Notes: a model not told the origin generated them from the letters alone. DNA of 35,352 nucleotides from Haloglomus irregulare (GCF_007421925.1 NZ_QMDX01000018.1:1-35352), one strand, 5' to 3'; shown: positions 15,946 through 24,467, counted from the stretch's first letter. Translations and numbers: made by a program.

Positions 15946-18144
15946 ATGTCGCCCGCAGCGCCACCGACTCCGGACGGCGGCGCCCCGCGTGCGGGGGCCA
16001 GGGTTAGAACCGTAGAGCGCTTCTCGAGTCCCGACACCGGGGACGGTTCCGAGTCCGACGCCATCGATGCAGCAGCTCCCGACAGCGGCATCGCGGTATC
16101 GCCCGGAGTCGCGCGGCAGCTCGATATCGAACCCGCGGACCCGGTGCGCGTGACCGCTGCTGGCGGGGCCCAGGTGACGACGGCCACGGTCGCCGAGCAG
16201 CCCGGGTCGGGGACCGTCGCCGTCACCGACGCGTTCGCCGACCGGTTGGGCGTCTCCGACGGCGATGAGGTCGTCGTCGAGGCGGCCGTCCCGACGGTGG
16301 CGGCATCCGTGTCCGTCGCACCCGTTGCTGCACTCTCAGTGCGGGGCGGCGAGGACGTCGTCGCGGCAGCGCTGACCGAGCGCCCGCTCATCGTCGGCAC
16401 GACGGTGACGGTCTCGCTGCTCGACGGGACGCTCGACGTTCCGGTCCGTGTCGTCGAGACGGACCCGCCCGGCGTCGTCGTCATCGACGAGGGGACGACC
16501 ATCACGGTCGACTCGGGGCCAGCCGGGACCGTCGACGCGGACTCCGGCCCCGTCCCGTCGATGGCAGTCGGTGGATACGAGTCGACCATCGCGGCCTGCC
16601 GGTCCGCACTCGTCCAGCCACTCACGGCCGGGGACGCGTACGACGCGGGCGGGGAGTCCGCTGCGACGGGGGCCCTCGTGGTCGGCCAGTCTGGCGTCGG
16701 GAAGTCCCACCACGTTCGACACGCCGCCTGGCTCGCGAACGCGGAGTTCATCAGTCTCGATGCGGCACGGCTCGCCGCCGTGGGACACGAGGCTGCTATC
16801 GACCACCTCGAGTCCATCCGGGCCCGTGCGACCCGTCACGCCCGTGCACTGGTTCACGTCGAAGGGCTCGATGCGCTGGCCGGAGCTGCCAGCTCCGGTT
16901 CGGGTGCCGGGCCGATGACGGAACGGTTCGGGAGCTGGGTGAGCCGCCTTCGGGAGCAGCCGGGCGTCGTCGTCGCCGCCGAAACCCGCGAGCCGACGGA
17001 ACTGGCCGACACGCTGACCCGTGGGGACCGGTTCGGGCGTCGAATCGAGGTGCCGTCACCGACGCCAGCGGATCGGACGGCGATATTCGGGACGCTGACC
17101 CGTAATCTGGATCTCGCCCCGGACGTCGAGCCGGCAACCGTCGGCGAGCGCACGCTCGGATACGTCGCCGCCGACCTCGTCGCGCTCCGAGCCCAGATGG
17201 TCGAGACCGCAGTCGAGCGCTTCCGAACGGGGACCGACAGCGAGGAACCCGTAACCGTCACTGCTGCCGATATCGACACTGCGCTGTCGACGACGACGCC
17301 GGCCGCGAGTTCGGCCGCTGTGGTCGATGTTCCGGACGTGTCCCTCGACGAGGTCGGTGGCCTGTCCGAAGCGAAGCGCGAACTCGTCAGGGTCGTCGAG
17401 TGGCCGCTCCGGTACCCGGCAGCACTCGACCGGCTGCGCATCGACCCACCGGCCGGTGTCCTGCTGTACGGGCCGCCCGGAACGGGGAAGACGCTGCTCG
17501 CTCGAGCCATCGCGTCCACCACGGAGGCCAACTTCATCGCGGTCGACGGCCCGGAGCTGTTCGATAAGTTCGTCGGTGAGAGCGAACGCGCAGTCAGGGA
17601 GGTGTTCAGGCAGGCGCGCGAGAGCGCGCCCGCAGTGATCTTCTTCGACGAGGTCGATGCGCTCGGCGCGACCCGCGGCAGCGAAGGCGGAGCCGCCCCC
17701 GAACGAGTGGTCTCGCAACTACTGACCGAACTCGACGGGTTGGAGCAGCGAAAGGGGGTCACGGTCATCGGTGCGACGAACCGCCCCGACCGGGTCGACC
17801 CCGCACTGCTCCGTCCCGGTCGGTTCGACCGGACGGTCGAGGTGGGTCTCCCCGACAGCTCCGCCCGGGAGGAGATCCTCCGGATACACGCGCGCGAGCG
17901 ACCGCTTCGGGATGTCGACTTCCAGACGCTCGCACGCCAGACCGACGGCTATTCGGGGAGCGACCTCGCCGCTCTCCTCCGGGAGGCGAGCCTCGCAGCA
18001 CTCGAAGAGCAGCTCGGCGATGGGGACCACACCCCCGACGATGTCTCGGACCTCGTGATCCGGGGCCACCACGTCGAGGCGGGACTGTCGCGCGTGACCC
18101 CGTCCGCACGCTCGTACGACACCTCCGACTACGACGACTTCTGA
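15946..18144 (+). CDS. Cdc48/VCP-like double AAA ATPase with a degenerate first ATPase module
   Basis: This 732-residue protein starts at ATG 15946, the first in-frame start after the upstream gene and just before the first folded segment. The N part (about 45-200) resembles the Cdc48 N-domain: SGIAVSPGVARQLDIEPADPV, then LSVRGGEDVVAAALTERPL. AAA module D1 has Walker A GQSGVGKS (247-254), but Walker B reads LVHVEGLDAL (302-311), lacking the Asp-Glu pair. D2 is intact: Walker A GPPGTGKT (509-516), Walker B VIFFDEVDAL (564-573) and RPGRFDR (623-629) with the arginine fingers. Cdc48 proteins unfold substrates for proteolysis or complex disassembly. D1 probably binds but does not hydrolyse ATP, and D2 drives the machine. 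The C-terminus is acidic (SYDTSDYDDF). It is probably a specialised paralogue of the housekeeping Cdc48. Confidence 0.9.
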   Translation: MSPAAPPTPDGGAPRAGARVRTVERFSSPDTGDGSESDAIDAAAPDSGIAVSPGVARQLDIEPADPVRVTAAGGAQVTTATVAEQPGSGTVAVTDAFADRLGVSDGDEVVVEAAVPTVAASVSVAPVAALSVRGGEDVVAAALTERPLIVGTTVTVSLLDGTLDVPVRVVETDPPGVVVIDEGTTITVDSGPAGTVDADSGPVPSMAVGGYESTIAACRSALVQPLTAGDAYDAGGESAATGALVVGQSGVGKSHHVRHAAWLANAEFISLDAARLAAVGHEAAIDHLESIRARATRHARALVHVEGLDALAGAASSGSGAGPMTERFGSWVSRLREQPGVVVAAETREPTELADTLTRGDRFGRRIEVPSPTPADRTAIFGTLTRNLDLAPDVEPATVGERTLGYVAADLVALRAQMVETAVERFRTGTDSEEPVTVTAADIDTALSTTTPAASSAAVVDVPDVSLDEVGGLSEAKRELVRVVEWPLRYPAALDRLRIDPPAGVLLYGPPGTGKTLLARAIASTTEANFIAVDGPELFDKFVGESERAVREVFRQARESAPAVIFFDEVDALGATRGSEGGAAPERVVSQLLTELDGLEQRKGVTVIGATNRPDRVDPALLRPGRFDRTVEVGLPDSSAREEILRIHARERPLRDVDFQTLARQTDGYSGSDLAALLREASLAALEEQLGDGDHTPDDVSDLVIRGHHVEAGLSRVTPSARSYDTSDYDDF

Positions 18145-18204
18145 GGCCACCCGGGGTTCCGGCTGGAACCGGAGCACAGGCCCCCCGTCGTATCGACGAG
18201 TAGC

Positions 18205-18474
18205 TCAACCGAACGTCCGCGTCTGATACAGGCGGAAGATGGACACGGCGACCCCGACGAACGAGAGTAACTCGACCGCGAGGATGAGCCCGAAAGCCAC
18301 GCCGAACGTGAGTCCGAACGCGGACTGAAGCGCTGGCAGGACGAACAGACCGGCGACACCGACGGTAAGTGAGACAATGAGCCCGATCAACGCACGCGTG
18401 TTCAGCGTCTCGACGGTCGTCTCAACGGGTTGATCGGCGTCGGGATCAGGGTCGAGATCAGAAGCGGATAACAT
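18205..18474 (-). CDS. 89-aa two-TM membrane protein
   Basis: This protein has an acidic soluble N-terminus of about 25 residues (LSASDLDPDPDADQPVE), then two hydrophobic segments (about 29-50, ALIGLIVSLTVGVAGLFVLP, and 56-80, FGVAFGLILAVELLSFVGVA). It ends in a short polar tail. The acidic start is typical of haloarchaeal membrane proteins. It lies between the AAA ATPase (convergent) and the rhodopsin gene (same strand, about 130 nt upstream). A link to either is possible but unproven. Family not recognised. Confidence 0.7.
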   Translation of the reverse strand: MLSASDLDPDPDADQPVETTVETLNTRALIGLIVSLTVGVAGLFVLPALQSAFGLTFGVAFGLILAVELLSFVGVAVSIFRLYQTRTFG

Positions 18475-18602
18475 ATCGATTTCTTCGGAGCGAGCGACTA
18501 ATGCTGTTCCGACGGTTCCGTCCCGAGGAGAGATACAGACACGGTATGATATGCTGTGTCGCGGTGCCGTAATAAAACGGATCGCTAAGGGTTTCGCTCC
18601 GT

Positions 18603-19373
18603 CTAGTCGGCTGCTTCGGCCTCGGCCGACGGGGTCGGGGCGTCGCCCTCACCGACGACGGCACGGCTTCGGAGCAGGACGAACCCGAAGCCGACCTTCG
18701 CCAGCACGTCGAGGATCATGAACAGCAGCGTCTCCCCGTACAGGCCGACGAGGTTGAGACCCTCCGTGCCGACCAGCCACGCGACCGGGTAGACACTCCA
18801 CGAGATGACGATGATCCACTGGAGCACCCGGAACGTCGACTGGGCCTCCTCACTGGTCTCCTTGGCGGACGCGCCGACCGTCGCCACTAGGAAGTACAGG
18901 AGGAACAGCATCGCGACGGTGCTGATGGTCCAGAAGGCGAACCGAGCCGTCGGGATCTTCATCAGCGTCGCGCCGAGACCGGTCACGATCATGAACGCGT
19001 CCAGGCCGACCAGGGCGCCGATATCACGCCAGTCGGCGTCGGCGAGTAGCGCGATGTCGAGCAGGAGCAGCGGCGTGGTGAACAGCCAGTCTGCATACCG
19101 TGCCCAGTAGACATCGACCACTCGCCCGGTCACGAGTTCCACCTGAGTGAGGCCGAACCCGAAGAACATCGATAGATAGGATGCGGCCGCGATGCCCGGA
19201 ATGAGGATCGTGATGATATAGAACTCCTTCTGGCGGGGGTCAGTGACACCCCACCCCTGCTGCATGAAGTATCCCATCCCGAGCAGCATGAGGATCGTTC
19301 CAAGGGCAAGCCAGATGCCCTCGCCTTCTACCCCGAGGCTCGCTGTCTGCAGTGCCACTGATGAACCAAACAT
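18603..19373 (-). CDS. bop: Bacteriorhodopsin-type light-driven proton pump
   Basis: This 256-residue seven-helix retinal protein is close to archaerhodopsins and bacteriorhodopsin. All proton-path residues are present: R92 and D95 in ARYADW (R82, D85 in Halobacterium), T99, the donor D106 in TPLLLLDIALL (D96) and D125 (D115). Also present are the release-group glutamates E204 and E214 (E194, E204), D222 (D212) and the retinal Schiff-base lysine K226 in LDVLAKVGFG (K216). With both the acceptor and donor Asp it should be a fast outward proton pump in the cell membrane. The Leu at the usual tuning site suggests green absorption. The name bop rests on residue matches; a pump paralogue is possible. 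The retinal-forming gene brp/blh is not in the window. Confidence 0.95.
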   Translation of the reverse strand: MFGSSVALQTASLGVEGEGIWLALGTILMLLGMGYFMQQGWGVTDPRQKEFYIITILIPGIAAASYLSMFFGFGLTQVELVTGRVVDVYWARYADWLFTTPLLLLDIALLADADWRDIGALVGLDAFMIVTGLGATLMKIPTARFAFWTISTVAMLFLLYFLVATVGASAKETSEEAQSTFRVLQWIIVISWSVYPVAWLVGTEGLNLVGLYGETLLFMILDVLAKVGFGFVLLRSRAVVGEGDAPTPSAEAEAAD

Positions 19374-19402
19374 GGTACGAATAAAGCGAATGCACGTGAA
19401 GC

Positions 19403-19410
19403 TAATAAAG
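19403..19410 (-). promoter_or_regulatory. TATA-like element of the rhodopsin gene
   Basis: CTTTATTA on the minus strand lies about 30-37 nt before the rhodopsin ATG, giving a very short leader as known for bop. A second similar CTTTATTC lies closer to the start. Upstream (about 19422-19441) ACCGGTAATTTAGTTAGCC loosely resembles the bop upstream activator, but the match is weak. Confidence 0.5.
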
Positions 19411-19479
19411 CTAGTACACGGCTAACTAAATTACCGGTATACGAACAGTATGATACCAGTGGGATGAGTAGGCTTAGTT

Positions 19480-19818
19480 ATGACTGATAACGAATCGACG
19501 GCCGAAGAGGAGGAAACGACCGAAACCGACGCCGAGGTGGAGGTAGAGACGGAATCCGAAGCCGAGGCGACAGTCGACATCGAGGCCGCCGAGGAGCGCG
19601 AACGGAGCGTAGCGGAACTCGAGGAGCGCATCAGCGAACAGCAGGAGCGTATCGAAGAACTCGAGGACGTCATGCTCGACATGTCGACGCGGTCGGCTCA
19701 TGACGGTGGTACCGGTGTCTGCCCGGACTGCCACGGGCCCGTCATCAAGATCAGTCGGTGGTTCCGGAGTCCGAAGATCAAATGCACCGAGTGCGGGAAC
19801 GTGTTCCACGAGTACTGA
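19480..19818 (+). CDS. Acidic coiled-coil and zinc-ribbon protein divergent from the rhodopsin gene
   Basis: This 112-residue protein has three parts. Residues 1-40 are a low-complexity Glu/Thr tail. Residues 40-68 form a heptad-like helix (SVAELEERISEQQERIEELED), probably a coiled-coil dimer. Residues 78-112 are a zinc ribbon with CPDC (C81, C84) and CTEC (C102, C105). A basic patch (SRWFRSPKIK) lies between the cysteine pairs and could bind nucleic acid. It is divergent from the proton-pump gene, about 105 nt apart. In Halobacterium a small zinc-finger protein (Brz) encoded next to bop regulates it. This protein is not clearly homologous, but the position is suggestive. Its function is otherwise unknown. 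Confidence 0.8.
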   Translation: MTDNESTAEEEETTETDAEVEVETESEAEATVDIEAAEERERSVAELEERISEQQERIEELEDVMLDMSTRSAHDGGTGVCPDCHGPVIKISRWFRSPKIKCTECGNVFHEY

Positions 19819-20287
19819 GCCTCGGTCGAGAACTGCGGTATCAGCGCCTCGAATACCGACTGGTCATCCAGCACTGCCTGACTTCGTGCGGAGTATTCTG
19901 CGGCTGCTCGGATCTGGACAAAAAATATATGTTTTCTGCGGAACTTCACGGTGATGTCCCGTCAGGGACGCCGATGACTTAGACAGTGATCGGCATGATG
20001 CCGGGCTGGCAATCCCGCTATCACTGCCCTCTGGATCCCCCGGTGTGGCGTTGGAGCGGGGGACGTCCTCGCCTGTCTCGGTTCGGTCAGTACCCCGCAC
20101 GGTCACCGTCATCGATTCTCGTATCTTCGAGGAGTCCATCCCCGACCACGTCCGACCGGTACGGTCTCCGCATCTCGCAGGGCGCTCCCGACGGAACCCG
20201 GCCAGTTCGTCGCGTCGTCGCTGCACCCAGGGCGCCTCGTCAACGGCCAGCCCGTCGATCCGTTCCTCTCCCGGCCTGTCCGGGCGC
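19819..20287. other. 469-nt stretch with an AT-rich element but no clear gene
   Basis: A strikingly AT-rich run, AAAAAATATATGTTTT (about 19920-19935), stands out from the GC-rich surroundings and could be a promoter (TATATTTTTTG read on the minus strand). No intact gene follows in either direction. The rest holds only noisy frames. Confidence 0.45.
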
Positions 20288-20683
20288 GTGGTCGATGGGA
20301 CTGCGACCGACTCGCCACTGGAGGCGGCTGTAGGGACCGCCGGCGAGCGGGCCACGGCGGCGTTTTCGACCCTGGGCAACGAGACGCGGCTATCGATCCT
20401 GCTGGCGCTATGGGAGGCATACGAACCGTTCGCCGAGGCCGACGCCCTCGCGTTCTCGGAGCTGCGTGACCGAGCGGGGATGCGCGATACTGGTCAGCTC
20501 GACATTCACCTCGACAAGCCGACCGGCCAGTTCATCCACAGCAGCGACGATGGATGCGAACTGCGACGCGCTGGGCACCAACTCGTCGGGACAGTACTCG
20601 CGGGCGCGGGTATCGAGGAACCGAGCCTCGGGCCGACCGAAACGAGCGGGGCGTGCAACCGCTGCGGGGCAGCGCCGACGTCG
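20288..20683 (+). pseudogene. 3'-truncated ArsR-like HTH regulator relic
   Basis: A plus-strand frame, possibly starting at the GTG at 20288, encodes about 130 residues. They resemble the N-terminal part of haloarchaeal winged-HTH regulators: ATAAFSTLGNETRLSILLAL, then AFSELRDRAGMRDTGQ, HLDKPTGQFIHSSDDGCELR and the start of a zinc ribbon (ACNRCGAAP). Such proteins normally continue with more zinc-ribbon sequence. Here the homology ends where the convergent phosphatase-fold gene stops (20684), and the frame then runs on as antisense with no own stop. Changes such as HLDKPTGQFIHS at usually conserved sites also suggest decay. It is probably a dead remnant left by a rearrangement. Confidence 0.6.
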
Positions 20684-22609
20684 TCACTCCCCGTCGGGAC
20701 GAACCGTGACGCTCACCCCGAGGTGGTCGGAGACGGTGGGCGACCCGACCACCTCACCCCGCCGGGCCTCCCACCCTCGCCCGACGAGGGCGTAGTCGAT
20801 TCGCCGCCGTGGATCGGCCGCGCTGTAGGTGTCAGCCCCGGGGCCGCTGCCGGCCCACGGATCATCGAGGACCGTCGAGAACACCTCGTACGGACGCTCG
20901 TCCGGCGTCGCGTTGAGGTCTCCGAGGACGAGCGCGCGGTCGGGATCGCCGGTCGCCCGGACGAGGTCGACGACGCGCTCCGCCTGTGCGACACGGACGT
21001 CGCCCGCCGTCTCGAGATGGGTGACCACGACCGGAAGGGGCCCAAGCGGCGACTCGACGGTAGCGGCCAGTGCGATGCGAGTGGCCGAGTCGCGCTCCGG
21101 GAGCACGACGACGCGTTCCTCGCGAATAGGCCACGCGGAGAGGAGCGCGACGCCGTAGCTCGCCAGCCGCGTCGGCGGGCCCACGGCGGCGTAGTAGCCG
21201 AGTTCGTGGGCCAGCCAGCGAACGCCGTCGAGTCCGCCCGACGTGAGCCGACCCCCGGCGGTCTCCTGGAGTCCGATGACGCCGGCGCCGCTCTCCCGGA
21301 TCAGGTCGCGAACCGCCCCGAGGTTGTGCTCGCCGTCGCTGTCGAGGTACAGGTGGATGTTGAAGCTCAGCGCCGTCAGCGGCTCGGCGGCCGCGGTCCC
21401 GTCCGTGGGTCGCGTTCCGTGGTATCCGGCGCTGGCCATCGCCAGAAGCCCGCCGCCGGCCGCCGACAGCAGCGACCGCCGCCCACCCGAGACGGTGCCC
21501 GTGCGGGCCGCCGTATCGGTCGTCCCGGTCGGACGAGTCGGAGCCGCATCGGCACGGTCCGGTCGTAGCTCCCGAACCAGCACGATGGCCGACAGGAGCA
21601 CGCCGAGGAGGAGGACGACGACCGGCGCCCGGCCCCGCAACAGCCGGCCACCCGGGACGAACGCCCAGTTCATGGCGAACACGATGCCGGTGACGAGGAC
21701 GAGTCCGACGACCTGCACGCCGGCGACGACGGCACCGACCCGCCGGGGCCCGGTCGTCCCGGGGCGACTCCCCCTCGCGACCAGCAGCACCGTCGCCAGT
21801 GCGGCGGGGAGCATCGCGATCCCCGGGCCCGCGACGGAGAGGAGGGCGGCCAGCGAGCCGACGAGAACCACCGACGCGGCGACCGTCGCTGCCCGTCCGG
21901 GGCCCCCACGTCGTGCGACCAGCAGGGCGCCACCGACGAATCCGGCGACCGCCGCCGCGAGCGTGAGCAGATACGGTCGGCCGCTCCACAGCGCCACCCG
22001 CGGAGCGAGACCGAGGAAGCCCACCTGTGCGAACAGGAACGCCACGGCCGTCGCGCCACCGGGGACGGCGAGCGTACCGTGTTCACCGTCGCCGGTCGGG
22101 AGCCCCTCGCGCGACCCGAGCCACCAGCCAGCCACTACCGCGAGTCCCAGTGCGATGAGCGCGACGCGACCGAGCAGCGTCGCGTACGGCGGCGCCGTAT
22201 CGAGGACCGCCCGGAGCAACTGATAGCCGACGAGTCCGGTGGCGGCCGCGAACGCGAACCGCTCCTGGAGCCGTCCGACGAGCGCCACCAGAAGCGGTGT
22301 GGCAGCGGTGAGCGAGACGAGCGCGCCGGTGAGTGCCACCAGCGTCTCGGCGACGACCGAACCGAGCAGCCCCGCGACCACCAGCAGGACGGTCGCGTGC
22401 CAGACGCGGGGGCGCCCGGCTAGCCGGGCCGCGACGGGGATGGTCCAGCCGGTGACGAGCAGCAGCGCCAGCAGGCCGGTCGCGTTCGGGCCGGCGGTCG
22501 AGAAGTTGAGGGCGAAAATGCGGGTCAGGGCCCGCAGGAACGCCACCAGCCACACCACGACCAGCACGGCGGCCAGTGGGACCCACCGGCCCGACGATGC
22601 CGACACCAT
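20684..22609 (-). CDS. Membrane protein with a C-terminal endonuclease/exonuclease/phosphatase domain
   Basis: This 641-residue protein starts at the ATG 22607-22609. Residues 1 to about 350 hold about 10-11 hydrophobic segments. After a polar linker and one more hydrophobic stretch comes an EEP (DNase I-like) domain from about residue 395. Its motifs are LSFNIHLYLD, GVIGLQET (metal Glu), VVVTHLET, VLGDLNATPDERP and the final SDHLGVSV (catalytic Asp-His). EEP domains cleave phosphoester bonds in nucleic acids, lipids or sugar phosphates. With so many membrane segments, a lipid or extracellular phosphoester substrate is more likely than DNA repair. A TTTTAG element lies about 30 nt upstream. 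It is divergent from the triphosphatase gene. The substrate is unknown. Confidence 0.85.
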   Translation of the reverse strand: MVSASSGRWVPLAAVLVVVWLVAFLRALTRIFALNFSTAGPNATGLLALLLVTGWTIPVAARLAGRPRVWHATVLLVVAGLLGSVVAETLVALTGALVSLTAATPLLVALVGRLQERFAFAAATGLVGYQLLRAVLDTAPPYATLLGRVALIALGLAVVAGWWLGSREGLPTGDGEHGTLAVPGGATAVAFLFAQVGFLGLAPRVALWSGRPYLLTLAAAVAGFVGGALLVARRGGPGRAATVAASVVLVGSLAALLSVAGPGIAMLPAALATVLLVARGSRPGTTGPRRVGAVVAGVQVVGLVLVTGIVFAMNWAFVPGGRLLRGRAPVVVLLLGVLLSAIVLVRELRPDRADAAPTRPTGTTDTAARTGTVSGGRRSLLSAAGGGLLAMASAGYHGTRPTDGTAAAEPLTALSFNIHLYLDSDGEHNLGAVRDLIRESGAGVIGLQETAGGRLTSGGLDGVRWLAHELGYYAAVGPPTRLASYGVALLSAWPIREERVVVLPERDSATRIALAATVESPLGPLPVVVTHLETAGDVRVAQAERVVDLVRATGDPDRALVLGDLNATPDERPYEVFSTVLDDPWAGSGPGADTYSAADPRRRIDYALVGRGWEARRGEVVGSPTVSDHLGVSVTVRPDGE

Positions 22610-22778
22610 ACCCGACTCCGTCTCCCGGAAGCATGCTAAAACCACCTCCCGGAGCGTCCGTCGTGGGTCCCCCCGACTCGTGCCGCGGTCCGACGGCCCT
22701 GCTCGATATCGGCGGGTCCCGCACCCCTCCATCCCCCGAACGGAGTCGCTTTTGTTCGCCCCGAGGGTTCGACACAGT

Positions 22779-23300
22779 ATGCAGGTAGGTGTCGGGAGCC
22801 GGAACCCGGTGAAGCTCGCCGCGACCAGGCAGGCGTTCGACAGCATCGCCGCGCCGGCAGCGATAGTGGCCGTCGACGCCGACTCCGGCGTGAGCGAACA
22901 GCCGCTCGGCGATGAGGAGACGATCCGAGGGGCGAAGAACCGCGCACGAGCGGCGGCCGAAGGGTATGATATCGGCATCGGGATCGAGGGCGGTGTCGCG
23001 GACGGCCCCGACGGCTCGTACCTCATCATGTGGGCGGCAGCTACCGACGGTGCCCGGATGGACATCGGCGGCGGGCCACGGGTTCGACTCCCCGAACGGC
23101 TCGGGACGCAGGTCCGCGCTGGCCGCGAGCTGGGGCCGCTCATGGACGAACTGGTCGGTCAGTCCGACGTCGCACGGAACGACGGCGCGGCCGGCACCCT
23201 GACCGGCGGGATCATCGACCGCGAGAGCGCGCTCCGCCACGCGGTTGCCGGTGCGCTCGGCCCGTTCGTGACGGCGTTCTACGATGACGCCCCCCAGTGA
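22779..23300 (+). CDS. Inosine/xanthosine triphosphatase (YjjX/DUF84 family)
   Basis: This 173-residue protein is the usual length for this family. It starts MQVGVGSRNPVKLAATRQAFD, the classical N-terminus with the phosphate-binding SxNPVK motif (7-12). Further family signs are GVSEQPLGDEETIRGAKNRA, then IGIGIEGGV and GTLTGGIIDRESALRHAV. YjjX enzymes remove ITP and XTP in the cytosol, so deaminated purines do not enter RNA or DNA. It is not in the purine catabolism island but acts on related metabolites. Its TGA overlaps a GTG that begins a possible 52-aa ORF. Confidence 0.92.
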   Translation: MQVGVGSRNPVKLAATRQAFDSIAAPAAIVAVDADSGVSEQPLGDEETIRGAKNRARAAAEGYDIGIGIEGGVADGPDGSYLIMWAAATDGARMDIGGGPRVRLPERLGTQVRAGRELGPLMDELVGQSDVARNDGAAGTLTGGIIDRESALRHAVAGALGPFVTAFYDDAPQ

Positions 23301-23455
23301 GGGTCGGGGACCACTCGCGTCACCCTCGCTGCCGGCTCCGGTACGTCCTGACCGACGGCGACCGGACAGCCGTCCTGCATGGCGCCGAACGCAGCACGTG
23401 GTGGCTCTCGGACGGCCAGATGACGGCGATGGCCGACGGCTATCGGAACTCGTAG
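23297..23455 (+). CDS. Possible 52-aa protein overlapping the YjjX stop
   Basis: A GTG at 23297 overlaps the YjjX TGA (GTGA) and opens a frame of 52 codons to TAG at 23453-23455. The product reads naturally in its middle (RYVLTDGDRTAVLHG, then STWWLSDGQMTAMADGYRN), like the small beta-rich haloarchaeal proteins of unknown function. The stop lies 16 nt inside the end of the convergent SDR gene, which weakens the case. There are no cysteines in a zinc pattern and no membrane segment. It could be a translationally coupled small gene or a chance frame. Confidence 0.4.
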   Translation: MRVGDHSRHPRCRLRYVLTDGDRTAVLHGAERSTWWLSDGQMTAMADGYRNS

Positions 23456-24384
23456 CTGACTCCGGTCAACGCCTCGCTCTCCGCCCACAGCCGCTCCGCG
23501 TCGGCCTCGTCGCGTGACGCGGCGTTGGAGGACTGCTTCTCGGGCGCGCCACGCATGTTCATGAACCCGTCCGGCCCGTAGTACTCACCGCCCTGCACGT
23601 CGGGGCCGACCGACGCGTACAACAGCGGGAGCGCCCCCTGCCGAGCGGACTGGCCGAACACCGTGTTGGCGACCTTCATCAGCCCCATGCGTGCCTTCGA
23701 CCCCTCCTGTTTCGGCCCGCGGTACTGCAGGTTCGTCGCCGCCCAGCCCGGGTGGCAGGCGACGCTCAGCGTGTCGGTGATACCCGCCGCCTCCAGCCGC
23801 CGCTGGAGTTCGTAGGCGAACAGGAGGTTGGCCAGCTTGCTCTGGCCGTAGGCGCTCCACTTCCCGTAGGACTCCTCGCGGTGGAGGTCGTCGAAATCCA
23901 TCCGTCCGGACTCGTGTGCGCCACTGGAGTGGGTGACGACGCGGCTCTCACCGTCGCTTCCGACGAGCAGGTCCAGCAGCTGCCCCGTAAGCGCGAAGTG
24001 GCCGAGGTGGTTCACACCGAGCTGCATCTCGAAGCCGTCCGCAGTCTCCTGCCGCGGGACCGCCATCACGCCCGCGTTGTTGCAGAGGACGTCGATGGCG
24101 TCGTAATCCTGCCTGACGCCGGCGGCGAACGAGCGGATCGACTCGAGCGACGCGAGGTCGCACTCCCGCACGTTCAGGGTAGCCCCAGTGTCACCGGTCT
24201 TCTCCTTGATATCGGTCGCCGCCTGCCGCCCCCGGTCGAGACTTCGACAGGCCATGATGACGGTCGCGCCCCTGCTCGCGAGGGCCTTCGTCGCCTCGAA
24301 GCCGAGCCCGCTGTTCGCGCCCGTGACGAGGACTGTCTCGTCCGTGCAGTCCGGCATCTGCGCTACGTCCCACGATGACGACAT
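23440..24384 (-). CDS. SDR-family oxidoreductase (retinol dehydrogenase-like)
   Basis: This 314-residue short-chain dehydrogenase has the coenzyme motif TGANSGLG (21-28) and NNAGVM after the fourth strand. Its active-site serine pair lies in VVTHSSGAH and the Tyr-Lys pair in YGQSKLANLLF. The length and the C-terminal segment (YYGPDGFMNMRG) match the retinol dehydrogenase / protochlorophyllide reductase-like branch, which reduces or oxidises lipid-like alcohols and ketones with NAD(P). The substrate cannot be told from sequence. A role with retinal is tempting because a rhodopsin lies in the window, but the gene is more than 4 kb away. It lies next to the cytochrome P450, same strand, about 85 nt apart. 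Confidence 0.9.
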   Translation of the reverse strand: MSSSWDVAQMPDCTDETVLVTGANSGLGFEATKALASRGATVIMACRSLDRGRQAATDIKEKTGDTGATLNVRECDLASLESIRSFAAGVRQDYDAIDVLCNNAGVMAVPRQETADGFEMQLGVNHLGHFALTGQLLDLLVGSDGESRVVTHSSGAHESGRMDFDDLHREESYGKWSAYGQSKLANLLFAYELQRRLEAAGITDTLSVACHPGWAATNLQYRGPKQEGSKARMGLMKVANTVFGQSARQGALPLLYASVGPDVQGGEYYGPDGFMNMRGAPEKQSSNAASRDEADAERLWAESEALTGVSYEFR

Positions 24385-24467
24385 GACCGTTGATACGTCA
24401 TCACGACTTAGAAGCCTCCCGTTACCACGCCGTGGCCCGTTCGCACACCGGCCCCGTCAGCCTCCGG

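Noticed and set aside
23080-23100. GGGTTCGACTCCC resembling a tRNA T-arm
   Set aside because: It lies inside the conserved coding sequence of the triphosphatase and no acceptor, D or anticodon arm fits around it.
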